In this document: in pieces, positions 1 to 7,710 of the stretch
Numbering within the stretch: position 1 is the stretch's first letter
Layout: each line of letters opens with the position of its first letter
NCBI RefSeq assembly: GCF_012396015.1
Contig: NZ_JAAXOQ010000018.1
Location: forward strand, 1-64,000
Source: Tsukamurella spumae
Lineage (GTDB): Bacteria; Actinomycetota; Actinomycetes; Mycobacteriales; Mycobacteriaceae
Direction of reading: 5' to 3'
DNA length: 64,000 bases
Made by a program: the position numbers and the translations under genes
Notes under the pieces: model-generated
Database searches by the model: none
Told to the model about the DNA's origin: nothing
What the model saw: the letters and a program-made list of their open reading frames with translations, nothing else

Positions 1-144
1 CTCCCTCGAAGGCTGGTGCGTGGTCAGAGACCACCAGCATCACGGGGAGGCACGCCCATCGTTGGCGGGTGCACACAAGTGGGGAGATTCAGTTAGCAGA
101 ACTGGGGAGAATCAATGAGCGTAGTCAACGTTCGTCAGTAACCC

Positions 145-217
145 GCAACGCTAGGGGATTCGAACCCCTGACCCTCGCCTTGCAAAGGCGATGCTCTACC
201 AACTGAGCTGAGCCCCC
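145..217 (-). tRNA. tRNA-Ala(TGC), acceptor stem degenerate
   Basis: Read on the minus strand, the D arm (GCTCAGTTGGTAGAGC), a perfect five-pair anticodon stem around TTTGCAA (anticodon TGC) and a perfect T arm (AGGGG TTCGAAT CCCCT) form a clear alanine tRNA. The 5' acceptor strand is GGGGGCT but the 3' strand is AGCGTTG, so only three Watson-Crick pairs plus two G-T pairs form, and conserved U8 is C. No CCA is encoded. Either a decayed or mobile-element tRNA, or a tRNA whose 3' end was replaced by recombination, as happens at tRNA integration sites. Confidence 0.6.
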
Positions 218-281
218 GTATTCGGATGCGCACCCGCTAACGGGCTCCGTCCTACCGTCAAGCTACGACCGTGTGGTGGAC

Positions 282-416
282 ATGCCCACCACAACATCCC
301 TGCTGGCCAACCCCTCACCGGACCCGTCAGCTATAGATAATCTCCGGATGTATCTGGTCCGCGTCGACATCGCCGCCCGCGTCAGCGCCCTGATCGCCGA
401 GCTGGCCAGCCGATAG
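282..416 (+). CDS. Small hypothetical protein (44 aa)
   Basis: A 45-codon open frame from ATG to TAG preceded by a GGTGGA ribosome-site-like stretch. The product begins MPTTTSLLANPSPDP and ends in a helical, hydrophobic segment (VDIAARVSALIAELASR). I do not recognise the family. It lies between the tRNA-like sequence and padR on the opposite strand, and codon third positions are mostly G or C. It could be a real small gene or the remnant of a longer one. Confidence 0.35.
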   Translation: MPTTTSLLANPSPDPSAIDNLRMYLVRVDIAARVSALIAELASR

Positions 417-458
417 GCACGCCGCTGCGAGCTGGCCGGTGACCACGACTGCGCCCGG

Positions 459-791
459 TCAGCAGGAGTTGTCCTCGCGAGGACTGGGATCGAGGAGCTC
501 GCCGGAGAGTTCACCGATGACCCGGCGGAGGTTGCCCAGTTCGTCGATCCCTGCGGTCGTGGCAGTGTAGACGCGGCGGACGCGGCCATCGACGGTCTGC
601 TCCTGCGAGGTCAGTAGCCCGGCGTCCTCGAGCCGTTGCAGCAGTGGGTAGAGGGTGCCCGGTGAGATGCGGTATCCATGGTGGGCGAGTTCGTCGGTCA
701 TCCACGCGCCGTAGACCCCACCGTTTTCGGCGGCATGGTGCAGGACGTGGACGGGAACGACTCCGCGGAGTAGGTCACGTACCAGGTCCAT
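459..791 (-). CDS. PadR-family transcriptional regulator
   Basis: 110 residues with the PadR winged-helix pattern: N-terminal helices, then the recognition motif GYRISPGTLYPLLQRLEDAGLL (residues about 38-60), a basic wing containing RVRRVYTAT, and a C-terminal dimerisation helix. This is the short form of the family. It lies 30 bp downstream of an amino-acid permease on the same strand, so the two are probably co-transcribed. A TATCG-N5-CGATA inverted repeat touches its start codon and an identical arm pair lies upstream of the permease, which fits autoregulation of the pair. The ligand is unknown. Confidence 0.85.
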   Translation of the reverse strand: MDLVRDLLRGVVPVHVLHHAAENGGVYGAWMTDELAHHGYRISPGTLYPLLQRLEDAGLLTSQEQTVDGRVRRVYTATTAGIDELGNLRRVIGELSGELLDPSPREDNSC

Positions 792-805
792 ATCGGTCGA
801 CGATA
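791..805. promoter_or_regulatory. Probable PadR operator, copy 1
   Basis: Perfect inverted repeat TATCG-GTCGA-CGATA directly at the padR start codon. With its flanks it reads ATATCG-N5-CGATACC, identical to the copy at 2116-2130 upstream of the permease. Confidence 0.6.
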
Positions 806-821
806 CCGAAACCGGGACCGT

Positions 822-2069
822 TCACCGGGCCTGCATCTGCCGGCGTGCGCCGTAGACGAGGGCGCCGAGGGCGATGACTGCGGCGCCGGTCAACACCGAA
901 GGCAGTGGCAGCGTGAACGCCAGCACGACACAACCGGTTGCGCCGACGATCGGGATCAGCCGACGGGGGCGGCCTTCAGAATTGCTGAGCATCCAGGCCG
1001 AGGCGTTGGCGATGCAGTAGTAGGCCAGTACCCCGAACGAGGAGAAGCCGATCGCGCCACGCACGTCCACGGTGGTGGCGAGAACGGCGACGACCACGCC
1101 GACGGCGATCTCGGCGTGATGCGGCACCCCGAACTTCGGGTGCACGGCTGCCAGCGCTTCCGGGAGGTGCCGATCGCGCGCCATCGCCAAGGTGGTGCGG
1201 GACACGCCCAGGATCAGTGACAGCAACGACCCCAAGGCAGCGATCGCGCCACCGACACTGACCAGCGCGACGATCCCCGGGACGCCGGCCACGCGAGCGA
1301 CGTCGGTCAGCGGCGCCGCTGAGGCGGCCATCTGCTCCGGGCCCAGGACCGCCAGTGCCGTCGTCGCCACCACCGCGTACACCACGAGCGTGATCGCCAA
1401 CGCGATCGGAATCGCCCGCGGGATCGTGCGCTGCGGATCACGCACCTCCTCACCGAGGGTCGCGATCCGCGCGTACCCAGCGAACGCGAAGAACAACAGG
1501 CCCGCGGCCTGCAATACCCCGTACACCGACACCGGCGAGGAGATCGCCAGCCGCTCGGCATGCAGCGATCCGGACCCGCTCGCCGACACCACCACCGCGG
1601 CGAGCACGGCCAGCACCACCGCCACGATCACCCGGGTCAGCAACGCCGACTTCTGCACCCCGCGATAGTTGACCGCCGTTAACGCCACCACCGCGCCGAC
1701 AGCGACGGCACGCGCGTGCTCCGGCCACGCGTACGCGCCGACCGTCAAGGCCATCGCCGCACACGAGGCGGTCTTGCCGACCACGAAGCTCCACCCGGCC
1801 AGATACCCCCAGAATGCGCCCAAGCGCTCACGCCCGTACACGTACGTACCGCCGGACTGCGGGTACCGCGCGGCCAACCGCGCTGACGAGACCGCGTTGC
1901 AGTACGCGACCACCGCGGCGACAGCGAGGCCGATCAGCAACGCTGAACCAGCCGCGGACGCCGCCGGCGCCAACGCGGCGAAGATCCCCGCGCCGATCAT
2001 CGACCCCAAACCGATGACCACCGCGTCACCGACGCCGAGTCTTCGTTGCAGCGCAGCCTGTTCGGACAC
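822..2069 (-). CDS. APC-superfamily amino-acid permease
   Basis: 415 residues, nearly all hydrophobic, with the family start LGVGDAVVIGLGSMIGAGIFAA (first transmembrane helix carrying the G-S-M-I-G-A-G-I substrate-binding break) and about 11-12 predicted membrane helices. The motif FFAFAGYARIATLGEEVRDPQRTIPRAI in the middle is typical of amino acid/polyamine/organocation permeases (helix 6 and the following loop). It probably imports an amino acid or amine with protons. It is the first gene of a permease-padR unit; the probable operator at 2116-2130 lies 47 bp upstream of its ATG. The substrate cannot be told from sequence. Confidence 0.85.
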   Translation of the reverse strand: MSEQAALQRRLGVGDAVVIGLGSMIGAGIFAALAPAASAAGSALLIGLAVAAVVAYCNAVSSARLAARYPQSGGTYVYGRERLGAFWGYLAGWSFVVGKTASCAAMALTVGAYAWPEHARAVAVGAVVALTAVNYRGVQKSALLTRVIVAVVLAVLAAVVVSASGSGSLHAERLAISSPVSVYGVLQAAGLLFFAFAGYARIATLGEEVRDPQRTIPRAIPIALAITLVVYAVVATTALAVLGPEQMAASAAPLTDVARVAGVPGIVALVSVGGAIAALGSLLSLILGVSRTTLAMARDRHLPEALAAVHPKFGVPHHAEIAVGVVVAVLATTVDVRGAIGFSSFGVLAYYCIANASAWMLSNSEGRPRRLIPIVGATGCVVLAFTLPLPSVLTGAAVIALGALVYGARRQMQAR

Positions 2070-2115
2070 CGATCCTCCTCAGTCGTGACCTACCAACCTC
2101 GAGAACGGTAGTCGA

Positions 2116-2130
2116 TATCGAAATCCGATA
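2116..2130. promoter_or_regulatory. Probable PadR operator, copy 2
   Basis: Perfect inverted repeat TATCG-AAATC-CGATA 47 bp upstream of the permease start. It shares both arms and flanking bases with the copy at padR, while the 5-bp centre differs, as expected for a dimer-binding site. Confidence 0.6.
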
Positions 2131-2266
2131 CCAGGTCGGTGGTGGTACGCCGATGCGGTGTTCATGCAGCGTTCACGCTCGGCGGCAGTTTCGGCCGGAT
2201 CCAGCCAGGCCGGGTTGCGGTCGGGGGTGTGGACCGCCGGTGTGCCGGGGCTGGCAGGCTCAGACC

Positions 2267-2653
2267 ATGACAGAGGACCTGACCGAGGCTGCACTGGAGC
2301 GGATCCGCGCTCGTTTTCTTCCGGGCGCGTACCCCTCGCTCGACATCCGAAGCGGCTGGTACCAGCTGATCATCGACCTCGACCACGAGCTCAGCGCCAT
2401 CGACCCCGACTACCAGCTGGTGCAGGTCAAGGAGAAGTTCGGCGGCCTGCGCTACTACGTCGAGTTCGAGCCCGACAAGTCCCGGCCCGGCTTCAACGAT
2501 CTGATCCGGGCGGCCGAGCGGCGATCGGAGCGGACCTGTGAGGAGTGCGGCGCGCAGGGTGCGCCTTCGCACCGCGGGAGCTGGGCCAGGACACTGTGCG
2601 CAGCCGATGCAGCGGCGAGCGGTTTCGTCCCCGACGCCGCTGCGACCGACTAA
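2267..2653 (+). CDS. Hypothetical protein with C-terminal Cys pairs
   Basis: 128 residues from ATG. The N-terminal half (DPDYQLVQVKEKFGGLRYYVE) is a well-ordered alpha/beta segment seen in short actinobacterial and phage hypothetical proteins. The C-terminal part has CEECGAQG followed by a single Cys further on (TLCAAD), suggesting a small metal or zinc-ribbon-like site. The ATG was chosen because the upstream sequence in the same frame has poor codon use. It stands alone, convergent with the next gene. Function unknown. Confidence 0.7.
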   Translation: MTEDLTEAALERIRARFLPGAYPSLDIRSGWYQLIIDLDHELSAIDPDYQLVQVKEKFGGLRYYVEFEPDKSRPGFNDLIRAAERRSERTCEECGAQGAPSHRGSWARTLCAADAAASGFVPDAAATD

Positions 2654-2658
2654 CGAGC

Positions 2659-2677
2659 ACCGCCCCTTTGCGGCGGT
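2659..2677. terminator. Hairpin between convergent genes
   Basis: ACCGCC and GGCGGT form a 6-bp stem around a 7-base loop, placed exactly between two convergent genes; a short bidirectional terminator is likely. Confidence 0.45.
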
Positions 2678-3019
2678 TCAGTGTTCGGCGCCGCCGATGA
2701 CCCGCTGCATCGGCACCGTCACCTCGTGATCGGCGAGCGTGAGCGTGATGCCAACCTCACGCACACCGGCGGCCAGGAGGCGCCGCTGGAGTGCCTCGAG
2801 CACTACGGCGGCCGACGTGCCGCCATGGGGCCCGATCAGAGGTTCCGTCGCGGCCACGGCGCTGTCGAGGGCCTGTACGGCCGCGCGGTAGCGGCGGTCG
2901 ATCAGGCTCATCTCGTCGACGATCGCATCCACACGTGTCCGTAGCTGCGGATCGGACAGGATCTGGGTCAACCGGTCATTGCCGGAGACGAACTGCGCAG
3001 CCTCGTCGCTTCTGGCCAT
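2678..3019 (-). CDS. Hypothetical helical protein (113 aa)
   Basis: 113 residues starting MARSDEAAQFVSGNDRLTQ. The first half is helical (LRTRVDAIVDEMSLIDRRYRAAVQAL) and the second ends in a short beta-rich segment (REVGITLTLADHEVTVPMQ). No family is recognised. It is convergent with the gene ending at 2653 and divergent from the DUF2384-like gene starting at 3097, with a 77-bp shared upstream region. Confidence 0.6.
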   Translation of the reverse strand: MARSDEAAQFVSGNDRLTQILSDPQLRTRVDAIVDEMSLIDRRYRAAVQALDSAVAATEPLIGPHGGTSAAVVLEALQRRLLAAGVREVGITLTLADHEVTVPMQRVIGGAEH

Positions 3020-3096
3020 ATCCGTCAGTATTTACCCCCCCAGGGGCCGGGATCGGGGGTGGACAAGCCCACGCCGCGCCAAGGATCATCGACCGC

Positions 3097-3519
3097 GTGA
3101 ACGAGGCCGCCACCGACACCGACGACTCTGACGGCGCAGGCTCTCTGCTCGACCAGCTCGTTGGGCCCTTCTACGACGCGGACGGGGTCACCAGCTACCT
3201 CACGGTCACAGACGCTGAACTGAGCGCGATGGTCGCCGCCGACCACGTGATCGCGGTGCCGCTCGCCGCCGGCACGCCGGTATTCCCGGCCTGGCAGTTC
3301 CGCCCCGACCGGCGGGTTGACGAGCAGTTGCTCGCTGTCTGGCGTGCATTGCGCGGTGCGGCTGATCCGTGGACCGCGGCGTGCTGGATGTGCGCGCCGT
3401 CCCGAGACCTCGATGGCGAGACGGCGATCGCCTTTCTCACCGACCGGGCCCGGAGAGCTGATCGCCTGCAGACGGTGCTGGCCCGGGCAGCCGAGGACTG
3501 CGCCCGTTGGTTGCAGTAG
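3097..3519 (+). CDS. DUF2384 (MbcA/ParS/Xre)-like protein
   Basis: 140 residues from GTG. The pattern PVFPAWQFRPDRRVDEQL followed by DPWTAACWMCAPSRDLDGETAIAFL matches the C-terminal toxin-binding domain of actinobacterial MbcA/Xre antitoxin-like proteins, where a Trp-rich segment is followed by LDG-x-TP-x-x-LL. Here the usual TP is TA. No RES-domain toxin gene is adjacent, so it may be an orphan antitoxin or a related regulator. The family match is by motif only. Confidence 0.55.
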   Translation: MNEAATDTDDSDGAGSLLDQLVGPFYDADGVTSYLTVTDAELSAMVAADHVIAVPLAAGTPVFPAWQFRPDRRVDEQLLAVWRALRGAADPWTAACWMCAPSRDLDGETAIAFLTDRARRADRLQTVLARAAEDCARWLQ

Positions 3520-3528
3520 CTGATCGGG

Positions 3529-3541
3529 CCGGCAGTGCCGG
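3529..3541. terminator. Small hairpin between convergent genes
   Basis: CCGGCA-G-TGCCGG lies between the convergent stop codons at 3519 and 3552. Short stem with no T-run; weak support. Confidence 0.25.
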
Positions 3542-3551
3542 AGGGTGGCGG

Positions 3552-3971
3552 TCAGTCCGGTGAGAGGTCGTCGATCTCACCGTGCAGCCGGGCGATGGTG
3601 CCCTCGAGGTGCTTGATTTGCCGGGTCAGCTCGGCGATCTTGGCGTCCTTGTGACGCAGTCGCAGGTGCATTCCTGCGATCACCCCGGCATCGGGGTCGG
3701 CCGCTGGCTGCGGCACGGCCGCGGCTGAGCCGTCAGCGGGACGATCCGGCGCGGCGCTCCGGCGTTGCCGGTGGATCTTCTCGAGCAACTTCTTATGCCG
3801 GTAGACGGTGGCGCGGGCCAGTCCGGCCCGCCGGGCGACGGCCGCGACGCTGATGGCCTCACCGTCGCGGCGCATCTGCTTGAGCGCCTTCTCGATGCTG
3901 CGCTTGGACTCCTCAGATCGGAATGCGGCACTGGCGGCGAGCGCGGTGAGCGAGGCTTCGTTGGCCGTCAC
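3552..3971 (-). CDS. tnpC: TnpC-like transposition protein (DUF6262 type)
   Basis: 139 residues from a GTG that overlaps the tnpB stop (GTGA), which decides the start. The N-terminal half holds a helix-turn-helix (AISVAAVARRAGLARATVYRH, about residues 43-63) and the C-terminal half a coiled coil (KIAELTRQIKHLEGTIARLHGEI). This layout matches the third protein of Tn554-type elements, which assists the two recombinases. Last gene of the operon. Confidence 0.75.
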   Translation of the reverse strand: MTANEASLTALAASAAFRSEESKRSIEKALKQMRRDGEAISVAAVARRAGLARATVYRHKKLLEKIHRQRRSAAPDRPADGSAAAVPQPAADPDAGVIAGMHLRLRHKDAKIAELTRQIKHLEGTIARLHGEIDDLSPD

Positions 3972-6436
3972 AGGCTGCCCGCCTGACCTACGGCATCGTC
4001 GCCGTCCTCGCAAGCGTCGTTGACGGTGCCGCGATCGGTGTCGATCCCGGGGGAAGCGGCGCGCAGCGCCGATTCGTGGGTTCCGCGGGTCTGGATCTGC
4101 AGGATCGGTAGCCGGTCGCGGGCGCCGGCGCCGGTCACCGTCGCGGTGCTCGCCGGGGACGAGACCGGCGATGCGTCATCCTCCGGTGCGGTCAGGCGGG
4201 TGATGATCTGCTCGAGGGAATGCAGCTCTCGCAGCCGCTGGTGCACCCAGATGTTGTCATCGGTCAGCGTCCGGCCGGTCCGAGCGTGGAACTGCTCGCG
4301 GCGGACCTGCAGCAGGGCCGTGGTGGCGGCGTGCTGCGAGCGCAGCTCATCGAGGTGCGAGAGGTCGGTGGCGAAGTGCCCACAGGTCAGGCAGGCGTTG
4401 CCCTTGTCGCAGGTCTTCACTGGCGGCAGCAAGCACACACCGTTGGGCAGGATCCGGTCGGTGCGCTTGGACAGCTGCGTCATGTCGTAGATGTCGCTGG
4501 GGCTGAGTGCGATATCGATGCCGCTGGCGCCGATCTTCTTGTGTTTGAGGAACTCCGCCTCCGACGTCGCGGCCAGCGTGGCAGCGTACCGGAGTGTCAT
4601 TTCCGGGCTCTTGTGCCCGAGGTAGCGCTGCACCACGTGCAGTGGCACGCCGTCGTTGAGCAGCTCGGTGGCGCGGGTGTGCCGCAGTCGATGGGTCTGG
4701 GTGAACCGTAGGGGCCGCCCGGCGCCGTCGGTGATGCCGTGAATCCGGTCGAGCTTGCTCAGGGCCGTCCGGTAGCTGTTGTAGGGGCGGTGCCGGCGGC
4801 CCTGGTGGTGATCGCGCAGCGGCACGAACAGGTACCGCGGCGACCAGTCCGGGTGCTCAGCGGCGAGCCAGGCCCGCTGCTCGGCGATCACGTTGACCAC
4901 GGCCTGCTCGATCAGGATCGTCGGGATGACGCCGTCGACCTTGGTCTGCTGGTACCGCAACTTCGCCACGAACACCGCGTCATCGTCACCGCCAGCCCTC
5001 TCGGTGACCCCGTCACTTACCTCGCCGCCGACCCCATCGGTAACCCTGTCACTGACCCGGTCGGTAACCCCGTCGGCGAACCCGTTGCTGGACCCGCCGC
5101 CTGTCCCGTTCGGGTGTCCACTGTCCGTACCGGCACCGGGCGCGGCGCCGGCGGCAGGTCGCTCGAACCCTGGGATCGGCTCGATCGGGTCGAGGTCGAG
5201 CATGAGGATCTCCGAGGCCCGCCGTCCGGTGAGGGCTTGCAACAGCCAGATTCGGGCCGCCTGCGGATCGCCCAGGCCGGCGATGAGCGAGACCGCCCCG
5301 TCGGGATGGGTGATGGTCACGTGCCGGCCGCGATCGGCGGCAAGGACATCGAGGTAGCACAGCATCTGCTGCAGCTCCCCGGTGCTGTACCAGGTCAGTT
5401 CCCGGTTCCGCGGCGCGGCGCGGCGGCGGAACGCCGACCCCCACAGCCGGGTGTGTGCGGGCCCGACCGCGCCCCAGCGGGCGATACCGGTGGCGGCGGC
5501 CGCCTCGTCGGCGTGGTCGACCATGAAGGTGTAGAACACCTGCGTCTGCGACACGGTCGCCTCGATCGCCGTGCCGGTCAGCCGCCGGTCCGGGCGGGCT
5601 GACGCTTCTGGGCTCCGCAGCCACGCCGCGAAGTCGGTGAAGACCATCCGCAACTGGGCGGGATCGTCGGCGAGGACCGGATCGGTCAGGTGCCCGGTCG
5701 CGGTGAGGAACCGCCCCAGGTGCCTGGCCGCCATCCTCGAGCGTTCCACCGCCGAGGACCAGCGCAGTAGCTCGGCGGTGATGGACACCCGCAACCAGAA
5801 CCGCACCCCTTCGCGCAGCCATACCGGTTCGATGCCGCCCAGGCGTGCGGCCATGTCGTGGCTGGGTTCGTGCTCACGTTGGGGGATCCGCGGATCGACC
5901 CGCAGGTCCCAGATGTCGTGCTCCCACCAGCTGCGGTCGGTGCACCGCACCGACAGGTACAGGTGCAGGTGCTCGATCAGGTGCGTGATGCTGCGGCGCG
6001 TGTTCAGCGGCGGCAGCCGCTTGTTGCGGGTCTGATATGCGAGCAGGGCGTGACGCAGCAGCATCGAGGAGCTCATGTCGGTGATCGACTCCGGGGCGTG
6101 CCCGTGCTCACGGGTGTGGCTCTGGCAGGCCAGGGAGATCGCCTCGCAGCACCAGCGCAGGTAGGCCGGTTCGATCTTGCCGATCTGGTCGGTGGCACAC
6201 AGCCACACGAACCATGCGACCTCGCGGCCGAACCTCGGCGGGCAGTCCGCCGGGGTGAAGTCCAGCCGCCTGCCGAGGTACCGCGAGTTCTGCCGGAACA
6301 CCTCCCGGTGCTCTGGTGAGTCGATCTGGTAGATCGGCTCGCGCCATGCTGCCGGGACGAGGGCTGCTTGCGCCTGCCAGGTGAATGCGGTGGCCGCGGC
6401 GGCGGACAGTCGCGGGGCCCGCCCGGGTTCAGTCAT
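3968..6436 (-). CDS. tnpB: TnpB-like tyrosine recombinase
   Basis: 822 residues. The catalytic domain shows the first Arg box (LTGRRASEIL), the Lys hairpin (KLRYQQTKVDG), and the H-R-H/Y block LRHTRATELL...LGHKSPEMTLRYA. After the nucleophile region a Cys-rich tail (CDKGNACLTCGHF) follows, as in TnpB of Tn554-type transposons. Between the Arg and Lys boxes is a low-complexity insertion of about 60 residues built from D-G-V-T/S-D/E-R repeats, absent from compact recombinases. It overlaps tnpA by 8 bp and tnpC by 4 bp. Confidence 0.85.
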   Translation of the reverse strand: MTEPGRAPRLSAAAATAFTWQAQAALVPAAWREPIYQIDSPEHREVFRQNSRYLGRRLDFTPADCPPRFGREVAWFVWLCATDQIGKIEPAYLRWCCEAISLACQSHTREHGHAPESITDMSSSMLLRHALLAYQTRNKRLPPLNTRRSITHLIEHLHLYLSVRCTDRSWWEHDIWDLRVDPRIPQREHEPSHDMAARLGGIEPVWLREGVRFWLRVSITAELLRWSSAVERSRMAARHLGRFLTATGHLTDPVLADDPAQLRMVFTDFAAWLRSPEASARPDRRLTGTAIEATVSQTQVFYTFMVDHADEAAAATGIARWGAVGPAHTRLWGSAFRRRAAPRNRELTWYSTGELQQMLCYLDVLAADRGRHVTITHPDGAVSLIAGLGDPQAARIWLLQALTGRRASEILMLDLDPIEPIPGFERPAAGAAPGAGTDSGHPNGTGGGSSNGFADGVTDRVSDRVTDGVGGEVSDGVTERAGGDDDAVFVAKLRYQQTKVDGVIPTILIEQAVVNVIAEQRAWLAAEHPDWSPRYLFVPLRDHHQGRRHRPYNSYRTALSKLDRIHGITDGAGRPLRFTQTHRLRHTRATELLNDGVPLHVVQRYLGHKSPEMTLRYAATLAATSEAEFLKHKKIGASGIDIALSPSDIYDMTQLSKRTDRILPNGVCLLPPVKTCDKGNACLTCGHFATDLSHLDELRSQHAATTALLQVRREQFHARTGRTLTDDNIWVHQRLRELHSLEQIITRLTAPEDDASPVSSPASTATVTGAGARDRLPILQIQTRGTHESALRAASPGIDTDRGTVNDACEDGDDAVGQAGSL
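5001..5080. repeat. Imperfect tandem repeat inside tnpB
   Basis: Roughly 10-12-bp units resembling GTCGGTAACCC / GTCACTGACCC repeat about six times and encode the D-x-V-T/S-D/E pattern in TnpB. This looks like slippage expansion within a surface loop. Confidence 0.6.
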
Positions 6437-7676
6437 TGTGCAGCCCTTTCCATCCGGCGACGTAGCTGCGCCATTGCGCGATCGAGCGCATTTCGGCGTC
6501 CTCGGTGACCCATCCGTACGTCGACAGGGTGGTCTGCACGTCCGCGTGGCCGAGACGGCGCATCACGACATGAGGCGCGACACCGGAGAGCAGTAACGCG
6601 GTGGCGTGGGTGTGCCGTAACCAGTGCGGTGTCCACCCCGGCTGCAGCACCTGCGCCGCCGAGCGGGGCTCCGTGTGAGCGGGCTCGGCGGCATGGCTGT
6701 TGCATCGGCGGGTGATCGACCGGACCGCCGAGTAGACCGTCTCGGGGCGCATCGGCGCGAACCGTGTCCCGTGAGTGAGGTTGACGAACACGAAATGCGT
6801 CGTGAAATTGGGCACTTCCAGGTCGGCGCCGTCGTCGATCAGCGCCCACACGTACTCCGAGTACAGCGCGGCCAGGTCGTCGCCGACGTAGATCCGCCGC
6901 GGCCCGGTCTTGCAGCGCACCTCGTGGGGGTGGTCCTGGCGGCCGGCGACTTCGACCCAGGGGGTACCGCCGCCGCCGATGTGGAAGTCGTGATGCCGCA
7001 ACGACAACGCCTCACCCAGGCGCATGCCGGTCTCAGCCAGGACCGCGAACAGTAGCCGGTTCCGCAGCCCAGTGCCACCGCCGGACCAGCTGGTGCCGTC
7101 GTGCGTGGCGCAGGCGTTGAGGATCGCGGCGACCTCCCGGGGCAGCAGCACCGGGGTGGCGGCCCGGTTGGGTTGCCGGACCCGGTAGATCGGGTGATCG
7201 GCGCTCTGGTGCGGGCCGACGCCGTCGAGGAACCCGATGTAGCGGGAGCGGCGCCGCCACTGCCCGTGCGAGGTGAACAGCTTCTCGTACGGGCCCAGTA
7301 GGTGGTGCGCGTCGGCCTGGAACCGGTAGAAGCTGAGCACCGCGGTCGCCCGTAGCTGCACCGTCGCGGTCGATGAGCCGCCGACGACCTCCGGGCCGAT
7401 CTGCCGAGTTCCCGGCAGATCCCCGGTCCGCAGGAATGTCAGGAACTGCCCGAACAAGGTGGTGGGGAACTCGTCCCAGCGGTGCCCGCTGTGATCGAGC
7501 ACCGTCCACCACAACGCCAATCCGGCCGCGTACGCGCGGACCGTGTTTGGTGACGCTGCGCTCGCCGTGAGGAACCGCAGGTACTCGCGGGCCGGCTTGA
7601 TCGGCCGATCGAGGTCATCGACCACGACGTACGTGCCGGGTCGGTCTGAGTACCGCACCCGCTGTACCTTCGCCAC
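6429..7676 (-). CDS. tnpA: TnpA-like tyrosine recombinase
   Basis: 415 residues from GTG with a GGAGG about 9 bases upstream. An N-terminal SAM-like DNA-binding domain (REYLRFLTASAASPNTVRAYAAGL) precedes the catalytic domain with ETGMRLGEALSLR (first Arg), HWLRHTHATALLL (His-x-x-Arg) and RRLGHADVQTTLSTYG (His and Tyr nucleophile). This is the complete R-K-H-R-H-Y set of an active integrase. It is the first recombinase of the trio and lies 34 bp after the XRE/ImmA gene. Confidence 0.85.
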   Translation of the reverse strand: MAKVQRVRYSDRPGTYVVVDDLDRPIKPAREYLRFLTASAASPNTVRAYAAGLALWWTVLDHSGHRWDEFPTTLFGQFLTFLRTGDLPGTRQIGPEVVGGSSTATVQLRATAVLSFYRFQADAHHLLGPYEKLFTSHGQWRRRSRYIGFLDGVGPHQSADHPIYRVRQPNRAATPVLLPREVAAILNACATHDGTSWSGGGTGLRNRLLFAVLAETGMRLGEALSLRHHDFHIGGGGTPWVEVAGRQDHPHEVRCKTGPRRIYVGDDLAALYSEYVWALIDDGADLEVPNFTTHFVFVNLTHGTRFAPMRPETVYSAVRSITRRCNSHAAEPAHTEPRSAAQVLQPGWTPHWLRHTHATALLLSGVAPHVVMRRLGHADVQTTLSTYGWVTEDAEMRSIAQWRSYVAGWKGLHND

Positions 7677-7710
7677 CGCCCCGCACCTCCTCGCCCTGGC
7701 TCGCCTGGGG

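Larger units (their letters stand above)
3552..7676 (-). mobile_element. Tn554-type recombinase trio (tnpA-tnpB-tnpC)
   Basis: Three overlapping genes encode two different tyrosine recombinases and a small helical DNA-binding protein, the gene set that defines Tn554-type elements. Such elements lack terminal inverted repeats and make no target duplication, so the ends cannot be read from one sequence. The upstream genes at 7711-9823 are in the same transcription direction and may be cargo. Confidence 0.75.

Noticed and set aside
145-217. Integration boundary of the whole element at the tRNA
   Set aside because: No matching direct repeat of the tRNA 3' end and no adjacent integrase of the tRNA-targeting type were seen; kept only as a possibility.
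2791-3096. Extended N-terminus for the DUF2384-like gene
   Set aside because: The upstream part is antisense to another gene and Arg-rich; the GTG at 3097 fits the family length.
4739-5602. Long plus-strand open frame opposite tnpB
   Set aside because: Shadow of tnpB: its product is low in order, and codon bias and recombinase motifs are on the minus strand.
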